Source: Bacillota bacterium
GTDB lineage: Bacteria; Bacillota; Clostridia; Christensenellales; Borkfalkiaceae
Assembly (NCBI GenBank): GCA_003343805.1
Contig: QAKM01000081.1
Location: 1 to 12,874 of the forward strand
Direction of reading: 5' to 3'
DNA length: 12,874 nucleotides
Numbering within the stretch: position 1 is the stretch's first letter; each line of letters begins with the position of its first letter. The position numbers and the translations under genes are program-made. This document shows, in pieces, positions 1 through 7,577 of this stretch. The notes under the pieces are model-generated. The model ran no database searches. It had not been told where the DNA came from and was given only the letters and a program-made list of their open reading frames with translations.

Positions 1-50
1 GGACCGATCGGTTATGAGCCGACTGCTCTGACCAACTGAGCTAAAGGCCC
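1..50 (-). tRNA. tRNA with CAU anticodon (Met elongator or Ile2), 5' part only
   Basis: Read on the minus strand, the gene starts at 50 with GGGCCTT and has the D-arm TAGCTCAGTTGGTCAGAGC. A 5-bp anticodon stem (GTCGG/CCGAT, one G-U pair) encloses the loop CTCATAA. The anticodon CAT lies at 14-16. The variable region begins before the sequence runs off the left edge, so the T-arm and 3' acceptor strand are missing. A CAU anticodon can be elongator tRNA-Met or the lysidine-modified tRNA-Ile2 that reads AUA. The loop and D-arm do not settle this, and the missing 3' half would help. The initiator is less likely, because initiator tRNAs carry a mismatched first acceptor pair and GC pairs in the anticodon stem, which ends in a G-U pair here. 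Confidence 0.9.
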
Positions 51-82
51 GTTTGCGGTGCTGAGCTTCACAACGCTTGCTT

Positions 83-111
83 ATCATATTACAAACGAAG
101 AACAAAGTCAA
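83..111 (-). promoter_or_regulatory. Sigma-A promoter of the CAU tRNA
   Basis: On the minus strand there is TTGACT (-35, 106-111), a 17-bp spacer, and TATGAT (-10, 83-88). This is close to the sigma-A consensus with ideal spacing. The predicted start near 76 leaves about 25 nt of 5' leader before the mature tRNA at 50. It is divergent from the spoIIA operon. Confidence 0.7.
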
Positions 112-208
112 GTGTTTTTTCGCAATTTCCGAAAAAAAAGAGAAAAATTTTTTTCGACGCAAGATCCCACAAAAAAACGCCATCCGACAGGCTTTTTCGC
201 CCGGCGTC

Positions 209-217
209 TGCTACAAT
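209..217 (+). promoter_or_regulatory. Candidate extended -10 promoter for spoIIA
   Basis: TGCTACAAT at 209-217 fits an extended -10 element (TGn followed by TACAAT) about 30 nt before the spoIIAA ATG. No convincing -35 lies 16-18 bp upstream (AGGCTT or GGCTTT there). In Bacillus and Clostridium spoIIA is usually read by sigma-H. The nearest sigma-H-like pieces, ACAGGCTTT at 187-195 and GGAAT at 219-223, are too far apart for that class. The site is only a candidate. Confidence 0.35.
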
Positions 218-245
218 CGGAATAAATTCCGGTTTGGGGGAAAGG

Positions 246-554
246 ATGGACATTCAGTACTTAAGGAAGGGACAAGAGCTGTATCTCTATCTTTCGGGAG
301 AGCTCGACGAACACTCGGTCGCCGCTCTCCGCGGGAGGACGGACGCGCTCATCGATGAAAACGCCGGTCTCTCGCGCGCCGTATTCAATCTTGCGGGAGT
401 GCGCTTCATGGATTCGACCGGCATCGGCTTTCTGATGGGGCGGTACAAAAAACTTTCGCGCTACGGGATCGGCATGGCCCTCGAGGCGCCGGACCAAAAC
501 GCAGACAAGATCCTCACCATGAGCGGCATCTATTCGCTCATGCCCAAAGTTTAG
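246..554 (+). CDS. spoIIAA: Anti-sigma-F factor antagonist SpoIIAA
   Basis: A cytoplasmic STAS-domain protein of 102 residues. In sporulation it is the anti-anti-sigma factor: unphosphorylated SpoIIAA binds the SpoIIAB kinase and frees sigma-F in the forespore. The hallmark FMDSTGIGFLMGRY places the phospho-acceptor at Ser57, next to Asp56, matching the DSTG motif of Bacillus SpoIIAA (Ser58). The start is ATG 246, with a G-rich Shine-Dalgarno at 236-240. A TTG 12 nt upstream lacks a ribosome site. The protein ends soon after the MSGIYSLMPKV segment, so it is roughly 15 residues shorter at the C-terminus than the Bacillus protein. It is the first gene of spoIIA, 8 nt before spoIIAB. Identity is supported by motif and by the three-gene context. 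Confidence 0.95.
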   Translation: MDIQYLRKGQELYLYLSGELDEHSVAALRGRTDALIDENAGLSRAVFNLAGVRFMDSTGIGFLMGRYKKLSRYGIGMALEAPDQNADKILTMSGIYSLMPKV

Positions 555-562
555 GTGGTATC

Positions 563-1000
563 ATGAACAGAATGCAACTCAGATTTTTATCGCGCTCGGA
601 GAATGAAGTCTTTGCCCGCAATGTCGTGGCGGCATTTGCGCTTCCGCTCAACCCTACGCTTTCCGAACTTTCCGATGTCAAGACGGCCGTATCGGAAGCG
701 GTCACGAACTGTATCGTCCACGCCTATCCCGACGAAGAGCAGTGGATCAGCGTGGAATGCGAGACGGAGGGAAATAAATTACATATCACCGTAACGGACA
801 GCGGAAGGGGGATCGCCGACATCGCGCAGGCGCTCACGCCCTTTTATACCTCCTGTCCGGGGGAGGAGCGATCGGGCATGGGCTTTACCATTATGCAGAC
901 CTTCATGAATGAGTTTCATCTCACTTCCGTGCCGGGCGAGGGGACGAGGGTCGAGATGACAAAATGCTTCGGCGGGACGGCGGAAGCCGATGCTCGATGA
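563..1000 (+). CDS. spoIIAB: Anti-sigma-F factor / serine kinase SpoIIAB
   Basis: 145 residues, the usual length for SpoIIAB. It is a GHKL-fold ATPase and serine kinase. With ATP it holds sigma-F inactive, and it phosphorylates SpoIIAA on the DSTG serine. The N-box is SEAVTNCIVHAY (Glu45 as likely catalytic base, Asn49 as Mg ligand). The G1 box is DSGRGI (Asp79), and the G2 box with the ATP lid is ERSGMGFTIMQTFM (about 102-115). The Arg103 region corresponds to the lid residues that contact partners in the Bacillus protein. GGTGG at 555-559 is the ribosome site for ATG 563. The 3' end overlaps sigF by 11 bp, so anti-sigma and sigma are probably made in balanced amounts by coupled translation. 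Confidence 0.97.
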   Translation: MNRMQLRFLSRSENEVFARNVVAAFALPLNPTLSELSDVKTAVSEAVTNCIVHAYPDEEQWISVECETEGNKLHITVTDSGRGIADIAQALTPFYTSCPGEERSGMGFTIMQTFMNEFHLTSVPGEGTRVEMTKCFGGTAEADAR

Positions 1001-1715
1001 AAGGGAAACGCTGCGGCTCATCCGTGCCGCAAAGGAAGGGGACTCCTCTGCCAAAGAGGCCCTTCTCTCTGCCAATACGCCGCTCTTAAAGAGCATTTTA
1101 AGGCGCTACCTCAACAAAGGCGTGGAGTACGAGGATCTGTTCGAGCTCGCCTGTATGGGGCTTTTAAAGGCCATTTCCGGCTTTGACGAGAGCTTTGGCG
1201 TGCGCTTTTCAACGTATGCCGTCCCCATGATCGCTGGGGAGATCAAGCGCTTTCTGCGCGACGACGGAAGCGTCAAGGTCTCCCGCGCGCTCAAAAAGAC
1301 GGCACGCGACATCAACGGCTACATCGAACAGTATCTGCAGGAACACGGCACCCAGCCCTCCGTCAAAGAGATCGCAGATCGGTTCGCGATCGACGAGAGC
1401 GAAGTCGTCTTTGCGCTCGGGTCCTCGCACATGCCCGTTTCCATCTATGAAGAGGCGCCTCATAAGGACGGAAATGCGCAGTCCATCGCAGAGCGTCTCG
1501 CATCGCCCGATACACCGGAAGAGATGCTCGATCATGTCCTCCTGAAACAGGCCATCGAAAAGCTCCCGGAACGGGAAAGAATGATCGTCGTTCTTCGCTA
1601 CTTCCGCGATATGACGCAGAGCGAAGTCGCCCGCCTCGTCGGTGTGTCACAGGTGCAGATCTCCCGCATCGAGAGCAAGATCCTCTCGCGCTTCCGGGAA
1701 GAACTCAAAAGCTGA
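990..1715 (+). CDS. sigF: RNA polymerase sigma-F factor (SpoIIAC)
   Basis: A 241-residue sigma-70 family factor for early forespore transcription. Region 2 is clear: YEDLFELACMGLLKAISGF, then VRFSTYAVPMIAGEIKRFLR, then DDGSVKVSR, which is almost the Bacillus SigF/SigG wording. Region 3 follows (about 105-150), and region 4 ends in the helix-turn-helix TQSEVARLVGVSQVQISRIE (about 210-230). The first helix lacks the long N-terminal arm of housekeeping sigma factors. SigG is a close relative, but position directly behind spoIIAA and spoIIAB makes it SigF. ATG 990 lies inside the spoIIAB 3' end, with a purine-rich CGGAAG ahead of it. In Bacillus spoVA genes come next; here the operon ends at the terminator at 1796-1825. 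Confidence 0.96.
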   Translation: MLDERETLRLIRAAKEGDSSAKEALLSANTPLLKSILRRYLNKGVEYEDLFELACMGLLKAISGFDESFGVRFSTYAVPMIAGEIKRFLRDDGSVKVSRALKKTARDINGYIEQYLQEHGTQPSVKEIADRFAIDESEVVFALGSSHMPVSIYEEAPHKDGNAQSIAERLASPDTPEEMLDHVLLKQAIEKLPERERMIVVLRYFRDMTQSEVARLVGVSQVQISRIESKILSRFREELKS

Positions 1716-1795
1716 ACGGGCAACAAAACCTGTCCTCTTGCCGCACAAATCACAGATCCATTCTTCCGATCATAGGGCGAAGGGGACTTTTTCTC

Positions 1796-1825
1796 AGGAC
1801 GGAGAGCAAACCGTCCTTTTTTATT
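1796..1825 (+). terminator. Rho-independent terminator of spoIIA
   Basis: A perfect 7-bp stem, AGGACGG (1796-1802) with CCGTCCT (1811-1817), closes an 8-nt loop. It runs into a T-rich tail TTTTTTATTT, the last bases of which touch the -35 box of the his promoter. It lies 80 nt after the sigF stop. Confidence 0.85.
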
Positions 1826-1854
1826 TGACTTTTTTGCACACAGAATGGTATAAT
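1825..1854 (+). promoter_or_regulatory. Sigma-A promoter of the his operon
   Basis: TTGACT (1825-1830), an 18-bp spacer, then a perfect TATAAT (1849-1854) preceded by TGG, which makes an extended -10. The predicted start is near 1861, only about 30 nt before the hisZ ATG. That leaves no room for a T-box or other long leader between promoter and gene. Confidence 0.85.
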
Positions 1855-1890
1855 TATGCGGAAATCAGAAAGTTTTATTCGGAGAGGATC

Positions 1891-3054
1891 ATGGCAAATT
1901 GCAGACTTCCGGCAGGCGTACAGGACGTGCTCCCGCGTGAATGCGCCCTTCTGACCGGCCTCAAGCTGAAGTTGGAACGAAAATTCTCTGCATCGGGCTA
2001 TCTGCCCGTTCTTCCCGCAGGGCTGGAATATTACGAAACACTTGCAGGCAGCGAAAACGCCGTCTCCGAAGAGCAGATGTTCAAAATGACGGACACGGAC
2101 GGAAAACTGCTGGTGCTGCGTCCGGATACAACGCTCTCCATCGCGCGCATCGCTGCGACCAAACTCGGTCTCGACCGCGCAAGGCTGAGCTATTTTGCCG
2201 ACAAGTTCGACCTCCAGAGCGGAGGCGGACTCACCAGCCGGGAGATCTTTCAGGCGGGGATCGAGTGCCTGGGGGAAGAAGGGGCGTTTTCGGACGCACA
2301 GTGCATCGCCTTTGCCATCGAATGCCTGAAGGAAGCCGGGCTCAGAGATTTTATCATCGACATCGGCCACGTCGGCTACTTCAAGGGACTTCTCGAAGAG
2401 AGCGGTCTCTCGGCTGCAGAGGCGGAGGGGGTGCGGACCTGCATCAACCGGAAGGACACGATGAACGCCGAGCGACTTTTGAAAAAGGCGGGCGTCTCGG
2501 GCGATGCGCTCAACAACATTCTGGCGCTTCCCGCCCTCTTCGGCGGAGCGAACATCCTCGAAGAAGCGGAAAAGCTCACGCAGAATGCCTGCGCGATCGG
2601 CGCCGTAAGGACGCTTCAAAAGATCGATCGTCTGCTCTCAGGCATGGGGTATGAAGGGTATATCTCCTATGACCTCGGCATGATCAAGCCGCTCTCCTAC
2701 TATTCGGGCATTGTCTTTTCCGGGCTCGTCAAAGACCTCGGCGCTCCCGTTTTGAGCGGCGGACGGTACGACGATCTCGCCGATGCCTTCGGAAAGCACA
2801 TGCCCGCAGTGGGATTTGCAATGGGATTGAAGCGCATCCTCGTTGCACTCGAACGGCAGGAAGCGCTTCCCGAAGAGAAAAAACCCTGCGTCATTGTGGC
2901 GGAAGAGGGGAAGGAAGCGGAGGCATACCGCGAATACCTTGCCCGCATCGCCCGCGGCGAAACGGTGCGGCTCAGCGCCCTCACGGGAAAAGCGGGAGAA
3001 GAAGCAGAGAGAAGCGCCGGATATGAAGTACTCGGCAGGGGAGGGAAGGCATGA
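1891..3054 (+). CDS. hisZ: ATP phosphoribosyltransferase regulatory subunit HisZ
   Basis: 387 residues. HisZ is a catalytically inactive paralogue of histidyl-tRNA synthetase that forms a complex with short HisG and makes the first histidine step active and feedback-sensitive. Class II synthetase-like pieces are visible. The N-terminus reads LPAGVQDVLPREC, motif 2 is around LRPDTTLSIARIAATKL and EIFQAGIECLGE, and a motif-3-like stretch GGRYDDLADAFGKHMPAVGF is followed by AMGLKRIL. It lacks a recognisable full anticodon-binding domain, and the short C-terminal tail after about residue 325 is degenerate. The start is ATG 1891 behind GGAGAGG (1881-1887). An upstream in-frame ATG at 1642 lies before the terminator and promoter and would overlap sigF. 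The stop overlaps hisG by ATGA. The short HisG next door supports HisZ over HisS. Confidence 0.93.
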   Translation: MANCRLPAGVQDVLPRECALLTGLKLKLERKFSASGYLPVLPAGLEYYETLAGSENAVSEEQMFKMTDTDGKLLVLRPDTTLSIARIAATKLGLDRARLSYFADKFDLQSGGGLTSREIFQAGIECLGEEGAFSDAQCIAFAIECLKEAGLRDFIIDIGHVGYFKGLLEESGLSAAEAEGVRTCINRKDTMNAERLLKKAGVSGDALNNILALPALFGGANILEEAEKLTQNACAIGAVRTLQKIDRLLSGMGYEGYISYDLGMIKPLSYYSGIVFSGLVKDLGAPVLSGGRYDDLADAFGKHMPAVGFAMGLKRILVALERQEALPEEKKPCVIVAEEGKEAEAYREYLARIARGETVRLSALTGKAGEEAERSAGYEVLGRGGKA

Positions 3055-3677
3055 TCACGTTTGCACTGTCCAAGGGGCGGCTCGCGACCGAGAGCGCAGA
3101 CCTTCTCGCCCGCTGCGGTGTGGATACCGCCGTCTTGTACGAAGAGACGAGAAAGCTCGTGCTTTCGAGCGCGGACGGCAATTTCCGCTTCTTTCTCGTC
3201 AAGCCCTCCGATGTCCCCGTCTATGTGGAGGCGGGCGTTGCGGACCTCGGCGTCGTCGGCAAGGACACGCTCATCGAAGAGGACCGCGATATCTATGAGA
3301 TGCTCGACCTTAAGATCGGGGAATGCTCGCTGTGTCTTGCGGGCTATCCCGAGCGCAAAGATGTTCTGACGAGTCCCGCGCTCCGCGTTGCCACCAAGTA
3401 TGTGAATACGGCAAAGCGGCTCTTCTCCGAACGGGGGGAAGACGTGGAGATCATTCCCCTGCACGGATCCATCGAACTTGCGCCCGTGACCGACCTTTCC
3501 GACGTCATCTTCGACGTCGTGCAGACAGGCTCCACGCTGAAGGCCAACGGGCTCGTCGTGCTGGAACAGGTATTCACGGGCATCACGGCGCGGCTCGTCG
3601 CCAATAAAGTAAGTCTGAAAACCAAGTCGGCGGAGATCCTTCCGCTCATCGCAAAAGTCAAGGAGGAAGTGGCATGA
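3051..3677 (+). CDS. hisG: ATP phosphoribosyltransferase, short form HisG
   Basis: 208 residues. It catalyses the first committed step of histidine synthesis, ATP plus PRPP to phosphoribosyl-ATP. The N-terminus MITFALSKGRLATESADLL matches the family opening (ALPKGR). GVADLGVVGKDTLIEE is the conserved substrate-site segment, and DVVQTGSTLKANGL (about 155-168) is the PRPP-binding loop. The protein ends without the C-terminal ACT-like regulatory domain of long HisG (about 290 residues), so this is the short form that needs HisZ, encoded just upstream. AGGGGAGGG at about 3037-3046 serves as ribosome site. It starts inside the hisZ stop codon (ATGA) and ends in the same way into hisD. Confidence 0.97.
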   Translation: MITFALSKGRLATESADLLARCGVDTAVLYEETRKLVLSSADGNFRFFLVKPSDVPVYVEAGVADLGVVGKDTLIEEDRDIYEMLDLKIGECSLCLAGYPERKDVLTSPALRVATKYVNTAKRLFSERGEDVEIIPLHGSIELAPVTDLSDVIFDVVQTGSTLKANGLVVLEQVFTGITARLVANKVSLKTKSAEILPLIAKVKEEVA

Positions 3678-4951
3678 AGATCGTCACGAAAGAGGAGAGC
3701 GAAGAACTTTTGGAGCGCCCCTTTGAAGAGCGCCGGGAAGAGATGCTGCGCGTCAAAGAGATCGTTGCGGACGTCGCCGCCCGCGGCGATGCCGCCGTCT
3801 TTGAATATGAGGAACGCTTCGACAAAACGCTCCTTACAAAGGATACGTTCCGCGTCTCGGAAGCGGAATACGAAGAGGCGTATCGGCAGGTGTCTCCCGA
3901 ACTTTTGGAGAGCCTGCGCCTCGGCATCCGGAATATCTTTGAATACCACAGCCGCGCGGGAAGAAAGGATCACATCGTCACAAAGGACGGCAGAACGACG
4001 GGCTATGTCGTGCGTCCCGTGGAAAGGGCGGGCATCTATGTCCCCGCCGGCACGGCACCGCTCTCCTCGTCCGTTCTGATGGCGGTCCTGCCCGCAAAGG
4101 CAGCCGGTGTGGAACACATCTATGTCGCAACGCCCGCCAAGGAAGGCAAGGTGCATCCTCTGACCTTGGTCGCAGCAAAGGAATGCGGCGCGGAGGCCGT
4201 CTTCAAGATGGGCGGCGCACAGGCCGTCGCAGCCTTTGCCTACGGCACGGAGAGCGTTCCCAAAGTGGATGTCATCGCGGGCCCCGGCAACATCTATGTC
4301 ACGCTTGCAAAGAAGGAAGTTTACGGACAGGTCGGCATCGATATGCTGGCAGGGCCGAGCGAGATCCTCATCGTCGCAGACGAAAGCGCCAATCCCGACT
4401 GGGTGGCGGCAGACGTCCTGTCTCAGGCAGAGCACGACGTTCTCGCCCGCGCCATCGTCGTCACGACGAGCAAAGCGCTTGCCCGGCGCATCGCAGAACG
4501 GGTGGATGCCCGGCTTGCGGTGCTCCCGAGAAGGGAGATCGCCGCGCGCTCGATCGCCTCGGGCGGCGGCATCATTCTGGCGGACACGCTCGAGGAGGCA
4601 GCAAAGATCTCCAATCAGATCGCGCCCGAACATCTCGAGCTGTATGTGAAAGATCCCGATGCCCTTCTTCCCAAGATCAAGAACGCGGGCGCCGTGTTCA
4701 TGGGGGCATATACCCCCGAGCCGGTCGGCGACTACTTTGCGGGTCCCGATCACATCCTGCCCACGGGCGGGAGCGCGCGCTTCTTTGAAGTGCTGAGCGA
4801 GGACGTGTTCACGCGCAAGATGAGCGTCATCCGGTACACGGAGGAGGCGCTCAAAGAGGACGGAGAACACATCGTGCGGCTTGCGGAGAGCGAATCGCTT
4901 CTGGCACACGCACGGGCTGTCCTTGCCCGCCTCGAGGAGGAAAACAAATGA
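3674..4951 (+). CDS. hisD: Histidinol dehydrogenase HisD
   Basis: 425 residues, normal length. A zinc enzyme that carries out the last two steps, L-histidinol to histidinal to L-histidine, with NAD. Visible signatures are GIYVPAGTAPLSSSVLMAVL, GPGNIYVTLAKKEVYG, IDMLAGPSEILIVADESA and the zinc-site motif SQAEHD (Gln251, His254). APEHLEL supplies the catalytic Glu319-His320 pair. GDYFAGPDHILPTGG carries Asp353 and His360, and SLLAHARA near the C-terminus carries His412. These correspond to Gln259, His262, Glu326, His327, Asp360 and His419 of the E. coli enzyme, so all key residues are present. It overlaps hisG and hisB by ATGA at each end. Confidence 0.98.
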   Translation: MKIVTKEESEELLERPFEERREEMLRVKEIVADVAARGDAAVFEYEERFDKTLLTKDTFRVSEAEYEEAYRQVSPELLESLRLGIRNIFEYHSRAGRKDHIVTKDGRTTGYVVRPVERAGIYVPAGTAPLSSSVLMAVLPAKAAGVEHIYVATPAKEGKVHPLTLVAAKECGAEAVFKMGGAQAVAAFAYGTESVPKVDVIAGPGNIYVTLAKKEVYGQVGIDMLAGPSEILIVADESANPDWVAADVLSQAEHDVLARAIVVTTSKALARRIAERVDARLAVLPRREIAARSIASGGGIILADTLEEAAKISNQIAPEHLELYVKDPDALLPKIKNAGAVFMGAYTPEPVGDYFAGPDHILPTGGSARFFEVLSEDVFTRKMSVIRYTEEALKEDGEHIVRLAESESLLAHARAVLARLEEENK

Positions 4952-5526
4952 GAACTGCGCACATCGAACGAAAGACCAAAGAAACGGAGATCGCCCTGAC
5001 GCTCAACGTGAACGGCACGGGCGTTGCAGAGATCTCCTCGGGCGTCGGATTTTTTGACCATATGCTCGAGCTCCTCACGGTACACTCCGGCATCGATCTT
5101 ACGCTCTCCTGCAAAGGGGATACCTATGTCGATTTCCACCACACGGTAGAGGATGTCGGGATCGCCCTCGGGGATGCCTTCAAAGAGGCCCTCGGCGATA
5201 AACGCGGCATCGCAAGATTTTCCGACCGTGTCGTGCCGATGGACGAGACGGCGGCGCTCGTCGCTCTCGATCTCAGCGGCCGGGCATATCTTGCCTTCGA
5301 GGACAAGATGGACGGCAAGGCAGGCGTGTTCGATCTGGAACTTGTCGAAGAGTTTCTTCGGGCATTCTCCTCGCACGCCGGGCTCAATCTGTATGTCAAA
5401 CTCCTGCGCCGCGGAAACAAACACCATGAGGCGGAAGCCGTCTTTAAGGCACTTGCTCTGTGCTTGAAAGACGCCGTCACGATCGTCTCCGACCGCATCC
5501 CGTCCAGCAAAGGGGTGCTCGAATGA
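4948..5526 (+). CDS. hisB: Imidazoleglycerol-phosphate dehydratase HisB
   Basis: 192 residues: the monofunctional dehydratase, without the phosphatase domain found in enterobacterial HisB. It converts imidazoleglycerol phosphate to imidazoleacetol phosphate on a manganese cluster. Two metal-binding motifs are clear: GFFDHML (His38) followed by DFHHTVEDVGIALG (His64, His65, Glu68), and NKHHEAEAVFKALA (His159, His160, Glu163). The second motif reads RRGNKHH instead of the usual GxNxHH, and the preceding strand reads LYV where LHI is common. These are mild deviations that leave the metal ligands in place. CGAGGAGG just before ATG 4948 is the ribosome site. It overlaps hisD and hisH by ATGA. Confidence 0.97.
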   Translation: MRTAHIERKTKETEIALTLNVNGTGVAEISSGVGFFDHMLELLTVHSGIDLTLSCKGDTYVDFHHTVEDVGIALGDAFKEALGDKRGIARFSDRVVPMDETAALVALDLSGRAYLAFEDKMDGKAGVFDLELVEEFLRAFSSHAGLNLYVKLLRRGNKHHEAEAVFKALALCLKDAVTIVSDRIPSSKGVLE

Positions 5527-6110
5527 TCGGCATCATCGACTACGGCATGGGCAATCTGCGTTCCGTGCAGAAGGCCGTCGAGTTTTTGGGCGGAAGCGCC
5601 ATCATCTCTGCGGAACGCAAAGAGCTCGACAAGTGCGGCAGGCTCATCCTGCCCGGGGTTGGCAGCTTTGCCGCGGGCATGGAGAATCTGGAACGGACGG
5701 GACTTGCCGATTACGTCAAAGCACGGGCGGGGGAACTGCCCATCCTCGGCATCTGCCTCGGGATGCAGTTCCTGCTCGACGAGAGCGAGGAAGAGGGCAT
5801 CCACAAGGGGCTCTCCCTCATTCCGGGGCGCGCCGTGCGCTTTTCCGAGGGAAAAGTGCCGCAGATGGGCTGGAACAACGTCTCCGATTTGAGATCGCCG
5901 CTGTTTGCAGGCATCCGTGACGGAGCGCAGTTCTACTTTGTACACAGCTATTTCGCCGACACAACGGACGAATACACCATCGGAAAGACGGAGTACTATC
6001 GAACCTATGCCTCCGCCATCGGCAAAGACCATGTGTACGGCGTGCAGTTCCATCCCGAAAAGAGCGGCGACGTGGGGTTGCAGCTCATGCGCAATTTCAT
6101 GAGGTTATAA
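5523..6110 (+). CDS. hisH: Imidazole glycerol phosphate synthase, glutaminase subunit HisH
   Basis: 195 residues. A class I glutamine amidotransferase that passes ammonia to HisF to form imidazole glycerol phosphate and AICAR. It opens with IGIIDYGMGNLRSVQKA. The nucleophile elbow is GICLGMQFLL (Cys78), and GVQFHPEKSG supplies His177 and Glu179, completing the triad. MGWNNV matches the conserved segment at the HisF interface. The start is ATG 5523, inside the hisB stop (ATGA). An upstream in-frame start at 5460 would run through hisB coding sequence and add residues before the conserved first strand, so it was rejected. hisA begins 1 nt after its stop. Confidence 0.98.
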   Translation: MIGIIDYGMGNLRSVQKAVEFLGGSAIISAERKELDKCGRLILPGVGSFAAGMENLERTGLADYVKARAGELPILGICLGMQFLLDESEEEGIHKGLSLIPGRAVRFSEGKVPQMGWNNVSDLRSPLFAGIRDGAQFYFVHSYFADTTDEYTIGKTEYYRTYASAIGKDHVYGVQFHPEKSGDVGLQLMRNFMRL

Positions 6111-6111
6111 G

Positions 6112-6819
6112 ATGAAACTCTATCCCGCCATCGACATTTTAGGCGGCCGCGCGGTGCGGCTCCTGCACGGAAAGCGCGATGCCGTCACCGACTACGGCGA
6201 CCCCGTTGACCGCGCCAGACAGTGGCTGGACGCAGGAGCGCGCATTTTGCACGTCGTCAACCTTTCGGGCGCCTTTGATGAAGAAAATCACTTCCCGCGC
6301 ATTCTCGAGCGCATCGCCTCCTTAGGCGTTCCCGTGCAGACGGGCGGAGGCATCCGTTCGCTCGAAACGATCAAAGAACGCTTTTCATCGGGCGCCGACC
6401 GCGTGGTCCTCGGCACCGTATGCGTGGAACAACCCGAAGTGTTAGAGGAAGCGGCCGCTCTTTACGGCGGTAAGATCGTCGCCGGAATCGATGCAAGGAA
6501 CGGAAAGCTGACCGTCCGCGGATGGACGGTGACCGCCCAAGAGGACGCATTCACCTTCGGACAAAAGGCAAAGAATCTCGGCATCACGGATGCGGTCTTT
6601 ACGGACGTGGGACGGGACGGCGCGCTCACGGGCGTTAACCTCGAAGCGACCGTAAAAATGGGCGAAACAGGCCTTCGTGTCATCGCCTCGGGCGGTATCC
6701 GCAGCATGGAGGATTTGGAGGCACTTCAGAAGCACAACGTCTACGGAGCGATCCTGGGCCGCTCCGTCTATGAAGGGACGATCGACTTAAAAAGAGCGAT
6801 CGAGGAGTTTGAATGTTAA
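6112..6819 (+). CDS. hisA: ProFAR isomerase HisA
   Basis: 235 residues, a TIM barrel that performs the Amadori rearrangement of ProFAR to [22 protein letters not shown] carries Asp8. [10 protein letters not shown] carries Asp127, and [12 protein letters not shown] carries Thr164. These three align with the catalytic residues known in Thermotoga HisA. Phosphate-binding segments TGGGIRS (about 77-83) and [14 protein letters not shown] (about 192-205) are present. Strand 2 reads HVVNLSGAF where VVDL is usual, so a normally acidic residue is Asn50. It is one base after hisH and overlaps hisF by 7 bp. Sequence fits HisA rather than the dual-function PriA of actinobacteria, and the neighbouring genes agree. 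Confidence 0.97.
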   Translation: MKLYPAIDILGGRAVRLLHGKRDAVTDYGDPVDRARQWLDAGARILHVVNLSGAFDEENHFPRILERIASLGVPVQTGGGIRSLETIKERFSSGADRVVLGTVCVEQPEVLEEAAALYGGKIVAGIDARNGKLTVRGWTVTAQEDAFTFGQKAKNLGITDAVFTDVGRDGALTGVNLEATVKMGETGLRVIASGGIRSMEDLEALQKHNVYGAILGRSVYEGTIDLKRAIEEFEC

Positions 6820-7577
6820 GCAAACGTCTCATCCCCTGTCTCGATCTCAAGGACGGCAGGGTCGTAAAGGGAGTCAATTTTATCCATCTCGTCGACGCCG
6901 GGGACCCCGTGGAGACAGCCAAGCTCTACAACGCTTTCGGCGCGGACGAACTCGTCTTTTTGGACATCACGGCGAGCTACCGCGGCAATACGCCCATGTG
7001 GGAGATCATCTCGCGGGCGAGCGAACAGGTCTTTCTGCCCCTCACGGTGGGGGGCGGCATCCGCACGACGGAGGACTTCCGCAAGATGCTCTCGTGCGGG
7101 GCGGACAAGATCGCCGTCAATTCCGCCGCCATCAAGGATCCGACCCTCATCACGGACGCAGCCATGAAGTTCGGACGGCAGTGCGTCGTCCTTGCCGTGG
7201 ACGCCAAGCGCAACGAGGAAGGCAGATGGGATGTCTATCTCAACGGCGGCAGAGTCAAGACCGATCTCGACGCCATCGAGTGGATCCAAAAGGCGGAACG
7301 CCTGGGCGCGGGCGAAGTGCTCCTCACGAGCATGGACCGCGACGGCACCAAGGAAGGATACGACTTAGAGCTGACGCGCGCCGCAGCGGAGGCCGTCAAT
7401 ATCCCCGTCATCGCCTCGGGCGGAGCGGGAAAGATGAGCCACTTCTATGACGTACTCACCGAAGGGAAGGCCGATGCAGCCCTTGCCGCTTCTCTCTTCC
7501 ACTTCGGGATCATCCACATGAGAGATCTCAAAAACTATCTCGCGGAGCGGGGCATCGCCGTCCGCATGGAGGAATAA
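6813..7577 (+). CDS. hisF: Imidazole glycerol phosphate synthase, cyclase subunit HisF
   Basis: 254 residues, a TIM barrel that closes the imidazole ring using ammonia delivered by His[20 protein letters not shown] carries Asp11, and [13 protein letters not shown] carries Asp130, the two catalytic aspartates of the family. FLDITAS holds Asp51, and [12 protein letters not shown] and [12 protein letters not shown] are the two phosphate-binding sites. ATG 6813 has GAGGAG (6802-6807) ahead of it, within the end of hisA, with which it overlaps by 7 bp. Its stop is followed at once by the hisIE ATG. Nothing unusual is seen. Confidence 0.98.
   Translation: MLSKRLIPCLDLKDGRVVKGVNFIHLVDAGDPVETAKLYNAFGADELVFLDITASYRGNTPMWEIISRASEQVFLPLTVGGGIRTTEDFRKMLSCGADKIAVNSAAIKDPTLITDAAMKFGRQCVVLAVDAKRNEEGRWDVYLNGGRVKTDLDAIEWIQKAERLGAGEVLLTSMDRDGTKEGYDLELTRAAAEAVNIPVIASGGAGKMSHFYDVLTEGKADAALAASLFHFGIIHMRDLKNYLAERGIAVRMEE

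Noticed and set aside
129..156. A-rich then T-rich stretch upstream of spoIIA as a terminator
   Set aside because: It has only a weak A/T palindrome and no GC stem. It reads as ordinary AT-rich promoter-region DNA.
187..225. Sigma-H promoter for spoIIA
   Set aside because: The ACAGGCTTT and GGAAT pieces are spaced about 9-10 bp too far apart for a sigma-H site.
234..245. TTG start for SpoIIAA four residues upstream
   Set aside because: No Shine-Dalgarno precedes it. The G-rich stretch at 236-240 is well placed for ATG 246.
1642..1890. An in-frame upstream ATG that would lengthen HisZ by 83 residues
   Set aside because: The extension overlaps sigF in another frame, crosses the terminator and the strong promoter, and shows no HisZ-like sequence. 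ATG 1891 has a good ribosome site and begins at the conserved N-terminus.
1716..1890. T-box or other riboswitch ahead of the his operon
   Set aside because: The promoter lies downstream of the only terminator, and the leader is about 30 nt, too short for a T-box.
5460..5522. Extended start for HisH at 5460
   Set aside because: It runs through the hisB 3' end in another frame. ATG 5523 overlaps the hisB stop as in the neighbouring junctions and starts exactly at the conserved IGIIDYG strand.
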